A stretch of 64,000 nucleotides of DNA from JAFGOG01 sp034429215 (GTDB lineage Bacteria; Chloroflexota; Anaerolineae; JAAYZQ01), in NCBI GenBank assembly GCA_034429215.1, contig DAOUGI010000030.1:52599-116598 (forward strand), written 5' to 3'. A program made the translations under genes and the position numbers. Shown here in pieces: positions 34,030 through 42,290 of this stretch. Position 1 is the stretch's first letter; every line of letters begins with the position of its first letter. The notes below the pieces were generated by a model. That model made no database searches. It was not told the origin of the DNA and saw only the letters and a list, made by a program, of their open reading frames with translations.

Positions 34030-35469
34030 ATGTACGAAGCGATTATCGGCATGGAGGTCCATGCCCAGCTTTTGACCAGGTCCAAGATGTTTTGTGGGTG
34101 TGACACCCGCGTCTTTGGCGCCGAGCCAAACACCCACGTCTGTCCCGTCTGCCTGGGAATGCCCGGCGCGCTGCCGGTCATCAACCGGCGGGCGGTGGCG
34201 GCGACGATCATGGTCGGACTGGCGCTGAACTGCGAGATCGCCGAGACCGCCGTTTTTTCGCGCAAGAACTATTTCTACCCCGACCTGCCCAAGTCGTACC
34301 AGATCAGCATGTACGATTTCCCGCTGTGCCAGGGCGGCTGGCTTGGCGTGGCCGGGACGGATGGCCCGGCCAGGCGGATCGCCATCCGGCGGGTGCACCT
34401 CGAGGAGGACACCGGCAAGCTGTTCCACGCCGGCGATCATAGCCTGGTAGATTTCAACCGCTCCGGCCTGCCGTTGCTCGAGATCGTCACCGAGCCCGAC
34501 ATCCGCACCCCCGAGGAGGCGCGGCAATACCTGGTCAAGCTGCGGGCCATCCTGCGAACTCTGGGCGTGTCGACCGGCGACATGGAAAAGGGGGCCATGC
34601 GCTGCGAAGCAAACATCTCGCTGCGGCCTGCCGGGACAGAGGCGCTGGGCGCCAAAGTCGAAATCAAGAATCTGAACTCATTCCGGTCGGTCAAGCTGGC
34701 CCTCGACTATGAGATCGACCGCCAAGCCCGCGTTCTGGACGGCGGCGGCCGGGTGCGCCAGGTCACGATGGGCTGGGACGAGCAGAATGGGCGGACGGTG
34801 GAGCAGCGTCTCAAGGAGGAATCGGAGGATTACCGCTACTTCCCGGAGCCGGACCTGCCGCCCTTGCGCATCTCCCCGGCCTGGGTTGAGGAGATCAGGA
34901 GGGCGCTGCCCGAGCTGCCGGATGCCCGCCAGGATCGTTTTGTCCGGGAGGTTGGTCTATCGCAGGCCGATGCCGGGCTGCTGGCCGTCGACCAGGATGT
35001 GGCCGGCTATTTCGACGCGGCGGTCGCAGCCGGCAAGGAAAAAGGGGTCCCGGCCAAGACGATAGCCCACTGGCTCACCGGCGACCTGTTCCGCCGGCTC
35101 AGGTCTGAGAATGCCGAGATCGCCGATCTGCGGGTCGAGCCGCCGGCGCTGGTCGATCTGCTGGCGCTGATAGAGCAGGGGACGATCACGGCCGGCAGCG
35201 GCAGGGTGGTGCTCGACGAGATGCTGTCCACCGGCCGGCCGGCGGGTGAGATCGCCGCGGCGCGCGGCCTGGCCCAGATCAGCGAGCAGGCGGCCCTGGC
35301 CGGCGTGGTGGACAGGGTCGTGACTGCCCATCCCGACCTTGCGGCGCAATATCGGGGCGGCAAAGAGGCGCTGCTGCGCTGGTTCGTCGGCGAGGTGATG
35401 AAGGCCACCCGCGACCAGGCCAACGTCCACGTGGTGACCGGGCTGCTCCAGGAGAAGCTAAAGGGGTAA
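34030..35469 (+). CDS. gatB: Asp-tRNA(Asn)/Glu-tRNA(Gln) amidotransferase subunit B
   Basis: 479 residues, normal length. GatB carries the kinase and tRNA-binding part of the GatCAB complex that converts mischarged Glu-tRNA(Gln) or Asp-tRNA(Asn). Family motifs: YEAIIGMEVHAQLLTRSKMF, CPVCLGMPGALPVIN, YFYPDLPKSYQIS, DFNRSGLPLLEIVTEPD and MRCEANISLRP. A zinc site is formed by CGCDTR and CPVC. The ATG at 34030 matches the family start. gatA and gatC are not adjacent. Confidence 0.97.
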   Translation: MYEAIIGMEVHAQLLTRSKMFCGCDTRVFGAEPNTHVCPVCLGMPGALPVINRRAVAATIMVGLALNCEIAETAVFSRKNYFYPDLPKSYQISMYDFPLCQGGWLGVAGTDGPARRIAIRRVHLEEDTGKLFHAGDHSLVDFNRSGLPLLEIVTEPDIRTPEEARQYLVKLRAILRTLGVSTGDMEKGAMRCEANISLRPAGTEALGAKVEIKNLNSFRSVKLALDYEIDRQARVLDGGGRVRQVTMGWDEQNGRTVEQRLKEESEDYRYFPEPDLPPLRISPAWVEEIRRALPELPDARQDRFVREVGLSQADAGLLAVDQDVAGYFDAAVAAGKEKGVPAKTIAHWLTGDLFRRLRSENAEIADLRVEPPALVDLLALIEQGTITAGSGRVVLDEMLSTGRPAGEIAAARGLAQISEQAALAGVVDRVVTAHPDLAAQYRGGKEALLRWFVGEVMKATRDQANVHVVTGLLQEKLKG

Positions 35470-35488
35470 TCCGCTTTCTTTCAACTGT

Positions 35489-35530
35489 CATACTGCCCGG
35501 CCTGCGCTACTTCGCAGGCCGGGCAGTATG
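35489..35530. terminator. Long hairpin between convergent gatB and the M23 peptidase gene
   Basis: An 18-bp perfect stem: CATACTGCCCGGCCTGCG (35489-35506) pairs with 35513-35530 across a six-base loop. It is followed on the plus strand by TTTAT only. Its position between two convergent stops makes it a likely bidirectional terminator. Confidence 0.85.
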
Positions 35531-35531
35531 T

Positions 35532-36767
35532 TTATCGTGGCAAGTAGAGGGTGGGGTCCACCCGCACCCCGTTCTTGATGATCTCAAAATGGAGGTGCGG
35601 CCCGGTGCTGCGGCCGGTGGAGCCCATCAGCGCGATCTTTTCTCCCCGTTTCACTATCTGGCCGCCTGTGACCAGGATCTTGCTCAGGTGGGCGTAGCGC
35701 GTTTTGTAGCCGTTGCCGTGGTCGAGGATGACCTGCAGGCCATAACCCCAGGTATCCTGGCCTGCCAGCGCCACATAGCCATCGTCGGCCGCATAGATCG
35801 GCGTGCCGGTGCGGTTGGCGACGTCGATCCCAAAGTGGTACCAGGTAAAGCCGCGACTCCAGTAGCCGACCACCGGCCACATGAAACGGCCAGAGCCGAC
35901 CGGCGCGCCTTTGGGCGGGGTGCCCACTATCTGTAGGGCATAGTAGGGCGCGCGCGGTTTCGGGGCCGGTTTGGTGCCGCCGACGAGGACGATCTTGCTG
36001 CCGACAGTCAAGGTATAGGGCGCAGTTAGCCCGTTTAGCTCCAGGCCTGTGATCTTTTCTGCGGTCGTTTTGTAGGTCTTGGCCAGTTTCTCGACCGTGT
36101 CGCCAGACTTGACCGTGTAGTAGATGCCGTCGACCGGCAGGATGTTTAGAACCTGGCCCACGCTCAACAGGTCAGGATCTGCCTCGACTTCTGGGTTGGC
36201 CCACGCGATCGTCTCTACGTCAAGCTCGAATGCCTCGCTTATGCCCCACAGCGTATCGTTGGCCTGGACGGTGTAGGTGATGATCCCAACCCTTTCCCGT
36301 TCTGGGACGATCGTGTGGGGGACCGGCGCTTGGAACAGGAGGGTGGTGTTGCGGATGGGGCGATAGGAGCTGCGGCTGCTCACCGTCGTGGTGATCTGGG
36401 ACTCGGATCCGGATTCGAGCGCCGCCGCGGGCGCCTCCAGTTGGACGTCGATCTCGGGCAGCCTGATCCGGTTGACCGTCACGACGCCAAAGGCCATCAG
36501 GATCACGACGAGGTGGAGAGCGTACCGGTTGGCCGGAGTGCCCGGCTCTCCTCTGGGTCCCAGCCAACGATCGAGGGCCGGCCACAGTTGGGCCGACAGG
36601 GACCTGAACCATTGCCAGATGACTGTTGCCCGTTGGGCTGCCTTGCCCTCAGGCGGCACCTGGAACTCGCTTATGACCTGATCGTCCCCCAGAGCTGCGG
36701 ACCCATCTGCGCCATGTCCGTTTTCGATCGACGCCGGGTCGCCCTCTTGGGGTACAAGCTCACTCAT
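35532..36767 (-). CDS. Membrane-anchored LysM and M23 peptidase protein
   Basis: 411 residues. An acidic cytosolic N-terminus of about 80 residues is followed by one TM segment (ALHLVVILMAFGVVTVNRI). Two LysM domains (TYTVQANDTLWGISEAFELD and YYTVKSGDTVEKLAKTYKT) bind glycan. The M23 peptidase domain has the zinc ligands in WYHFGIDVANRTG and GPHLHFEI. It should cut cross-link or stem peptides in peptidoglycan, outside the membrane. The start at 36767 fits a promoter 47 bases upstream. It is oriented toward gatB. Confidence 0.94.
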   Translation of the reverse strand: MSELVPQEGDPASIENGHGADGSAALGDDQVISEFQVPPEGKAAQRATVIWQWFRSLSAQLWPALDRWLGPRGEPGTPANRYALHLVVILMAFGVVTVNRIRLPEIDVQLEAPAAALESGSESQITTTVSSRSSYRPIRNTTLLFQAPVPHTIVPERERVGIITYTVQANDTLWGISEAFELDVETIAWANPEVEADPDLLSVGQVLNILPVDGIYYTVKSGDTVEKLAKTYKTTAEKITGLELNGLTAPYTLTVGSKIVLVGGTKPAPKPRAPYYALQIVGTPPKGAPVGSGRFMWPVVGYWSRGFTWYHFGIDVANRTGTPIYAADDGYVALAGQDTWGYGLQVILDHGNGYKTRYAHLSKILVTGGQIVKRGEKIALMGSTGRSTGPHLHFEIIKNGVRVDPTLYLPR

Positions 36768-36813
36768 AAACCATTCCCTTTACTCCGGCCCCGCACCGCA
36801 GGGCCGCAGGGCC

Positions 36814-36842
36814 ATTATAGCATGGACGGGGGGCGCGGACAA
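36814..36842 (-). promoter_or_regulatory. Promoter of the LysM/M23 peptidase gene
   Basis: Minus strand: TTGTCC (36842-36837), 17 bases, TATAAT (36819-36814). The remaining bases to the rho stop at 36932 show no terminator with a U run. Confidence 0.78.
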
Positions 36843-36931
36843 ATCGCGCGGTGTGGAGGGCCATGCCGCGCGGATAGGCCAACCTAGTCTGTGCACGCGA
36901 GTGCCAGGCTTGAGATTTGGGAGATGTGCGG

Positions 36932-38185
36932 CTATGATCCGTCGCGGTTCAGAGTTGCCAGGAAATCGGCGTTGCTGCGGGTCCTGCCGAGGCGCTCCAG
37001 TACCGGCTCGACGGCATCAGCTCCGCCGCCCAGGGCATCGATCATGCGCCGCAGGGTCCACACCCGCGCCAGCACTTCTCTGCTGAGCATCAGCTCTTCG
37101 CGCCGGGTGCTGGTGCGCTCGATGTCGATGGCCGGGAAGAGGCGACGCTCCGCCAGCTTGCGGTGCAGGTGCATCTCCATGTTGCCGGTGCCTTTGAACT
37201 CTTCGTAGATGACGTCGTCCATCCGGCTGCCGGTGTCTACCAGGCAGGTGGCGATGATCGTCAGACTACCGCCTTCCTCGACCTTGCGCGCTGCGCCAAA
37301 GAACCGCTTGGGCGGATAGAGGGCCGCCGGGTCGATACCACCGGACAGGGTCCGCCCGCTGGGCGGGACGACCAGGTTGTAGGCTCGCGCCAACCGGGTG
37401 ATCGAGTCGGCCAGAATGACCACGTCCTGTCCAAGCTCTACCAACCGCTTGGCACGCTCGAGGGCCATCTCGGCCACGCGTACGTGGTGTTGGACCGGCT
37501 CGTCAAAGGTGGCGGCCGTCACTTCGGCCTCGACCGAGCGGGCCATGTCGGTCACTTCCTCAGGGCGCTCGCCGATGAGGACGACCATCATGTGCAGATC
37601 GTGATAGTTGGTGGTCAGTCCGTTGGCGATCTCTTTGAGGATGGTGGTCTTGCCGGCTTTGGGCGGCGATACGACCAGGCCGCGCTGGCCTCTTCCAATC
37701 GGAGCCAGCATGTCGAGCAACCGAGTGGACAGCGGGTGGGTTCCTGTCTCCAGGTGCATCTGTTCGCGGGGAAAGATGGGCGTGAGCTGGTCAAACCAGG
37801 GGCGCAGCTTGGCTTGCTCTGGGTCGACGGTGTTGACGGCCTCCACCTTCAACAGCCCATAGTACTTTTCGTTCTCCTTGGGCGCTCGGACCTGGCCGGT
37901 CACTGTATCCCCGATCCGCAGTCCAAAGCGGCGGATCTGGGATTGGGAGACATAGATATCATCTGGGCTGGGCAGCAGGTCGCCTGAGCGAAGGAAACCG
38001 ATGCCGTCGGAGACAATGTCCAGGATGCCGCCTCCGAACAGATAGCCGTCTTTCTCGGCCTGGGCTTGCAGCAAGCGCATCGCCAAGTCGTGTTTCTTCA
38101 GCCGACTGTAGCCGGACAGATCGAACTGGCGAGCCATCTCCTGCAGCTCACTCAAAGTTTTGGTCTCGAGTTCAACAATATTCAC
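36932..38185 (-). CDS. rho: Transcription termination factor Rho
   Basis: 417 residues from a GTG at 38185, supported by GGAG eight bases upstream; a TTG five codons earlier is less likely. The N-terminal helical part (LSELQEMARQFDLSGYSRLKK) and the RNA-binding cold-shock-like domain (LRSGDLLPSPDDIYVSQSQI) precede the RecA-like motor: PPKAGKTTILKEIA (P-loop), LIGERPEEVTDM, ILADSITRLARAYN and the Q/R loop region SGGIDPAALYPPKRFFGAAR. Rho releases RNA polymerase at unstructured transcripts. It has a long leader of about 190 bases. Confidence 0.96.
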   Translation of the reverse strand: MNIVELETKTLSELQEMARQFDLSGYSRLKKHDLAMRLLQAQAEKDGYLFGGGILDIVSDGIGFLRSGDLLPSPDDIYVSQSQIRRFGLRIGDTVTGQVRAPKENEKYYGLLKVEAVNTVDPEQAKLRPWFDQLTPIFPREQMHLETGTHPLSTRLLDMLAPIGRGQRGLVVSPPKAGKTTILKEIANGLTTNYHDLHMMVVLIGERPEEVTDMARSVEAEVTAATFDEPVQHHVRVAEMALERAKRLVELGQDVVILADSITRLARAYNLVVPPSGRTLSGGIDPAALYPPKRFFGAARKVEEGGSLTIIATCLVDTGSRMDDVIYEEFKGTGNMEMHLHRKLAERRLFPAIDIERTSTRREELMLSREVLARVWTLRRMIDALGGGADAVEPVLERLGRTRSNADFLATLNRDGS

Positions 38186-38382
38186 TTCTATACTCCACAA
38201 AGGGATTTTAGCCTAGAGGCATCTTCTTGTTTGGGAAAGTGCCAAGGCTATGGCGGGCTGTCTGGCATGTCGGCCGTCCTGATCCAGGCACAAAGAACAC
38301 GTGAACGCGTGCCAGGCGACCCATTGGCTTAAGCGTAAAGGGCAGCTAACTGCGGAGAAAACTGCTACCGTCTTACGACAAC

Positions 38383-38411
38383 ATCATAGCATATATTCTA
38401 TTCGGTGTCAA
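38383..38411 (-). promoter_or_regulatory. Promoter of rho
   Basis: Minus strand: TTGACA (38411-38406), 17 bases, TATGAT (38388-38383). The predicted start lies near 38376, giving a leader of about 190 bases before the GTG. Rho genes of other bacteria are autoregulated through long leaders; no specific structure was identified here. Confidence 0.82.
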
Positions 38412-38581
38412 GTTAGTATCAAATTAGTTATAAAACAGTTACAAAGTGACGGCAATTAGACCATCTCACGAGCACAGCGGAACCTGCCCGGACCTGCCAG
38501 GGCATGTAGAAAAGACGTTGAAGGGCGAGCAATGGTTCCAGCAATTGGCAAGCGCCGGGCAGCAGTCTCGGAGCTGGTTGC

Positions 38582-38609
38582 ATTATACTATATTTCCTCA
38601 AACATGCAA
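38582..38609 (-). promoter_or_regulatory. Orphan promoter-like sequence in the 38412-38727 gap
   Basis: Minus strand: TTGCAT (38609-38604), 16 bases, TATAAT (38587-38582). No convincing gene lies between it and the rho promoter. The gap of about 316 bases before the DUF2723 gene otherwise shows no gene; its part near rho is AT-rich. It may drive an upstream rho transcript or a small RNA. Confidence 0.45.
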
Positions 38610-38727
38610 ATCCCGGCCCCACTTGATCAGGGTTGCTGCGCTACGGCTCCTCCTGGATCGCCTGGCAGAGTTCTAATTGGCCCTGCATCTCCTCCCGAAA
38701 TGTCATGCACTCCGGCCGGGGTCATGC

Positions 38728-41367
38728 CTACTTGATCTGTACCGGTCCCAGCTCAAGGTCGCTGCCAAGGGGGATCAGCCACCGGCCCCAGGCGACGGGC
38801 TGCCCGTCGCGCAAAACCCGCATCTTGAGCTGATAGGCGCCGGGGGGGATGCCTTCCGGCACGCTCAGCACGGGCCACTGGCGCACCAGGAGCTGCTGAT
38901 CGGGCCATTGAGCGGTCGCATAGTGGCCGCCCAATGGCTCTCCGCCCACGGCGTAGGTCTTGTCCCCTTCCAGCCAGAAGACCAGCCGCAGGTCCCCCTT
39001 TGGCCGATGCCGTGCCTGCCACAGCAGGGTCACCGGCAGGGCATCGCCGGGGCGACGCTCTGCACCTGGGTCCGCCGGGGTCAGACCCAGCAGCTCGACG
39101 TCGCCAAATAGGGCATTGGCAATTTGGCCCAGGCTTGTTTCCAACACCTTGCGGGGCGGGCGGGCCGGATTCCCGCTCAAGGGCACGGGCGCCAGCTCGG
39201 CCCGGCCCAGCTCCAGGGTGGTGGCGGGGTCGTAGACGACCACGGTGGGGGTATAGTCACCCGGCGGCAGGCCGGCGGGCAAGGGAATGTCGTAGACGTC
39301 GGTGATCACCTCACCCGGTCGCCAGGCGGTGGTAGGGTAGGTGTTGGCCACCGGCTCGGCGTCGACGGCGGCCACGGTCTGGCCGTCGTCGTTCACCAGC
39401 CGCGCCGAGACCTTCAGCCGCTGGCTCAACCCGTCGGGCGCCCGCCACCACAGGCTGAGCCGCGCCCAGGCTCGATCGTGAGCCTGGTGCTCCTCGACGC
39501 CATAGCCCAGCAAGCGCATGCCCTCCACCGGCCTTACCTTGACCGGGAAGGGCATGTCGGGTATGTCCGATGACGGTTGGGCTACGCGGACGAGGGTCTC
39601 GACGTTGCCGGACACGTCGATCAGGCCGGTGACGGCGCTCATGGAATAGTCGGCCTCCAGGCCGGGCAGCGGCCGGGTGAGGTAGACGGTCCGCCCTTGG
39701 GCCAGGGCTTCTTCGATCCTCTCCCGGCGGAGATCTTGGCCGTCGGCGACCACAGTTTCGATATCCTGGCGCAGCCCATGGACCTCCTGGACATAGCGCA
39801 GGAGGGTCATCTCACCCAACAGGCCCACCACGGTGCTGTCAGCCGGCAGCGGCTGCCCCAATACATAGCTCCCATAGTCGTAGGTGATCCAGTCCTGGCT
39901 CCGGTCCAGATCGGTATAGTGGCCGGCGGCGATGGCCAGCGGCTGGGCGATGGCCGCCAGGAAGAGGAGCAGGCGGCCGATCGCCATCAATTGGCGCAGG
40001 CCGGCGCTCTTTCCGCGCGGCCGCGCCAGGTCCGCGGCCCAATCCAGGCCCAGGCCGATCCAGATGGCGACCAGCAGGAACGCCGGAATGCAAAAAACCT
40101 CGACGTCAGGCACGCGGTACAGGACGGCAAAAGCGACATACGCGATGAATGACAGGCCGGTGAGGGTCAGTGCTCTGGGCTGCTTTCTGAGCGCCAGGTC
40201 GATCAGGCCGACCACGGCAAAGGCCAGGCCCACGGGCCCGAACTGCTGCCAGAACAGGCCGCCGTAGAAGGAGGCATCGAGGTTGCGGGCGAGTGGATTG
40301 TCGCCGAGGAATGCTCCATAGTCGCCGGCCAGCACCCAGCGCCAGAACCCGCCCCAGCTATTGACATAACTCCCGTCCAGCGAGCCGATATGGCCGCGCA
40401 GCGGCAGGTAGAGGTAGAGGAGCAGCGGCGCAAGCAGGCACACGGCCAGGAGCACTGCCGGCCGCGTCGCGAGATAGAGCCCTCGGGGCCGGCCGGACTG
40501 ATCCGGCCCCAGCAGAGCGGCCCGGCTAAAGGCGCGCCGCTCGACGAGCAGGGCAAACAGCAGCAGCGGCACGGCCAACAGCGCCACGGTGCGGTGGTGG
40601 GTCAGGCCCAGGCCAAACAGGGCGACGATGGCAAAGGTCAGCGAGTAGAGGCGCAGGCGCCGGCCGGCCGGCACCGCCGGGAAAAAGCGCCGATAGGCGG
40701 CGCACACGGCCTGCGCTGCCCGGCCGACGGCCGGCGGCAGGCGCAGCCTGTGCGGCTCACCGGGCAGAAACAGGCCTTTTCCCAGCTCTTTTTTGGCGCC
40801 GGGGACTGCTGCCGGGAAAGAGCCTCGTGCGGCTTTGGAAAGAGGCCGGTGCGCCCAGCGGAGGGACAGGTAGAGCAGGGCGGCGACAAAGGCGGTGTTG
40901 AGGGTATAGACCTCGGCGATGACTGCCTGTGACCAGAAGATGGGCGAACAGGCCAGGGCCACTGCGCCGAGGAGCGGCGGCAGCCGCCGCCGGGCCAGCT
41001 CGCGGGTAGCCAGGTAGACCAGGGCGACGGTCAGCGCCGCGGCCACCGCCGACAGAAGGTTGATCGCCCAGGCCGGATTCTGCCGGGCGGCCAGGAGCTC
41101 GACGGCCAGCCTGCCCAGCAGCGTGTAGAGCGGGTAGCCGGTGGGGTGGGCGATGGCCAGGCGGTGCACGACCAGGGGAAACTCGAGGCTGTCGTCAAAG
41201 AGCGCCGCCACTGAGGGGGCCAGGGTGTGGATGTAGAGGGCCAGGCTGACGGCGAACAGCCCCGCCGCCAGCAGGCCGTCGCCGGTGCGATGCCATGTTC
41301 TGTGGGCGATATTGGTCAGACTGTGGGCCTCTGCCCTAAAGCGCCCAGGCGTGCTCGATCTGTTCAC
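38728..41367 (-). CDS. DUF2723-type membrane glycosyltransferase
   Basis: 879 residues from a GTG at 41367. The DUF2723/PMT-like N-terminus reads FAVSLALYIHTLAPSVAALF, then DSLEFPLVVHRLAIAHPTGYP and YTLLGRLAVELL. At least ten hydrophobic segments follow to about residue 480, and the last 400 residues are a soluble extracytoplasmic region with beta-rich blocks (for example MRLLGYGVEEHQAHDRAWAR). GT-C enzymes of this type use lipid-linked sugars on the outer membrane face. The acceptor is unknown. The predicted transcript start coincides with the GTG. Confidence 0.88.
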   Translation of the reverse strand: MNRSSTPGRFRAEAHSLTNIAHRTWHRTGDGLLAAGLFAVSLALYIHTLAPSVAALFDDSLEFPLVVHRLAIAHPTGYPLYTLLGRLAVELLAARQNPAWAINLLSAVAAALTVALVYLATRELARRRLPPLLGAVALACSPIFWSQAVIAEVYTLNTAFVAALLYLSLRWAHRPLSKAARGSFPAAVPGAKKELGKGLFLPGEPHRLRLPPAVGRAAQAVCAAYRRFFPAVPAGRRLRLYSLTFAIVALFGLGLTHHRTVALLAVPLLLFALLVERRAFSRAALLGPDQSGRPRGLYLATRPAVLLAVCLLAPLLLYLYLPLRGHIGSLDGSYVNSWGGFWRWVLAGDYGAFLGDNPLARNLDASFYGGLFWQQFGPVGLAFAVVGLIDLALRKQPRALTLTGLSFIAYVAFAVLYRVPDVEVFCIPAFLLVAIWIGLGLDWAADLARPRGKSAGLRQLMAIGRLLLFLAAIAQPLAIAAGHYTDLDRSQDWITYDYGSYVLGQPLPADSTVVGLLGEMTLLRYVQEVHGLRQDIETVVADGQDLRRERIEEALAQGRTVYLTRPLPGLEADYSMSAVTGLIDVSGNVETLVRVAQPSSDIPDMPFPVKVRPVEGMRLLGYGVEEHQAHDRAWARLSLWWRAPDGLSQRLKVSARLVNDDGQTVAAVDAEPVANTYPTTAWRPGEVITDVYDIPLPAGLPPGDYTPTVVVYDPATTLELGRAELAPVPLSGNPARPPRKVLETSLGQIANALFGDVELLGLTPADPGAERRPGDALPVTLLWQARHRPKGDLRLVFWLEGDKTYAVGGEPLGGHYATAQWPDQQLLVRQWPVLSVPEGIPPGAYQLKMRVLRDGQPVAWGRWLIPLGSDLELGPVQIK

Positions 41368-41374
41368 AGGGACT

Positions 41375-41402
41375 ATGATACCATAAATGGGCGAATCGGC
41401 AA
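41375..41402 (-). promoter_or_regulatory. Promoter of the DUF2723 gene, predicted leaderless
   Basis: Minus strand: TTGCCG (41402-41397), 16 bases, TATCAT (41380-41375) with an extended TG. The GTG start begins eight bases after the -10 box and no ribosome binding site is present. Confidence 0.7.
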
Positions 41403-41407
41403 GTCGG

Positions 41408-41435
41408 CAGCCGGCTATCTGCTATCGGCCGGCTG
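41408..41435. repeat. Inverted repeat resembling the 11105-11152 element
   Basis: CAGCCGGC (41408-41415) pairs with GCCGGCTG (41428-41435). The surrounding words (CTATCGG, CTGCTGATAG) recur in the element before yidC, suggesting decayed copies of one short repeat. Confidence 0.4.
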
Positions 41436-41521
41436 ACTGCTGATAGTTTGCATCTGCCATCTGACAGACAACAGTCGGAGGAGTGTCAGGCAAATAATCG
41501 TCAGATCACCTATACTTGTAG

Positions 41522-41550
41522 TTGTAGTTTTTCGAACAAGATGGTAAAAT
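41522..41550 (+). promoter_or_regulatory. Promoter of the NfeD-like/flotillin operon
   Basis: TTGTAG at 41522-41527, 17 bases, TAAAAT at 41545-41550. An AGGAGGGG ribosome binding site precedes the ATG at 41582. Confidence 0.78.
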
Positions 41551-41581
41551 AGAAATACCGAGTATCGGTCAGGAGGGGCTG

Positions 41582-42250
41582 ATGGGTGATTTAATAAATG
41601 CCAATTCCTTGAACTGTGTCTATTTTGGCCTGTTCATCCTTGGCGTGGGCTATGCGATCTTTATCCTGATCAGCGGCGGCCTGTCTGACATCGACCTGCC
41701 CAACGTGGACGTCGACATCCCCCAGATCAACCTGCCCGGCGACGTAGACATCCCCGGCGCCGATATCCACCTTGGCGGGCCGGACTTGGCGGCCGGCGGC
41801 CTGGATGCGCCCGACGTGTCGGTGTCGCCGCTCAGCCCGATCACCATCGCCAGCTTTATCACTGCGTTCGGCGGCATCGGGGTGATCACCAGCCAGTTCT
41901 TCAAGATCGACCCCCGCTGGAGCCTGCTGTGGGCCACCGGCGGCGCGGTGGTGTTGTCGGGCCTGATGTTCCTGTTCTACAGCCAGTTCCTGATCCGGTC
42001 GCAGGGATCGAGCGAGGTGAAGGTGCGGGAGCTGATCGGGCTGCCGGCCGAGGTGACGGTGCCGATCGGCGAGGGGGTGACCGGCCAGGTGGCCTATAAC
42101 ACCAAGGCCGGACGGATGCTGTCGATGGCCAAGGCGGTGGGTGGCGGTGAGATCCCGCGGGGGCAGTTGGTCAAGATCGTGCGGGTGGTGGGGCATACCG
42201 TTCTGGTCAAGGCTGTCTCGACCGACGAGCCGGTCGAGAACAACCTCTGA
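41582..42250 (+). CDS. NfeD-like membrane protein (YuaF-type flotillin partner)
   Basis: 222 residues. Three hydrophobic segments are visible (VYFGLFILGVGYAIFILISG; ITIASFITAFGGIGVITSQF; LLWATGGAVVLSGLMFLFY). Between the first two is an odd Asp/Pro/Ile-rich loop with the repeating pattern LPNVDVDIPQINLPGDVDIP. The C-terminal 80 residues look like the OB-fold of NfeD proteins (ELIGLPAEVTVPIGEGVTG, QLVKIVRVVGHTVLVKA). NfeD proteins pair with flotillins; the flotillin gene follows 40 bases later, which supports the call. Confidence 0.82.
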   Translation: MGDLINANSLNCVYFGLFILGVGYAIFILISGGLSDIDLPNVDVDIPQINLPGDVDIPGADIHLGGPDLAAGGLDAPDVSVSPLSPITIASFITAFGGIGVITSQFFKIDPRWSLLWATGGAVVLSGLMFLFYSQFLIRSQGSSEVKVRELIGLPAEVTVPIGEGVTGQVAYNTKAGRMLSMAKAVGGGEIPRGQLVKIVRVVGHTVLVKAVSTDEPVENNL

Positions 42251-42290
42251 CCATTAGGGTGAAAACTAGAATAATGAAAGGAGTGAACAG

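Noticed and set aside
33934..34527. A 5' extension of the glycosyltransferase frame, antisense to gatB
   Set aside because: The extension crosses two promoters and a hairpin and lies opposite conserved gatB sequence; the GT4 family starts at MRIALVHDWL.
38428..38622. A 64-codon minus-strand frame between rho and the DUF2723 gene
   Set aside because: It starts upstream of the local promoter-like sequence, has no RBS and no recognisable pattern.
38412..38727. Possible SRP RNA, RNase P RNA or 6S RNA gene
   Set aside because: I looked for the GGAA-tetraloop core of SRP RNA and the conserved RNase P segments on both strands and did not see them.
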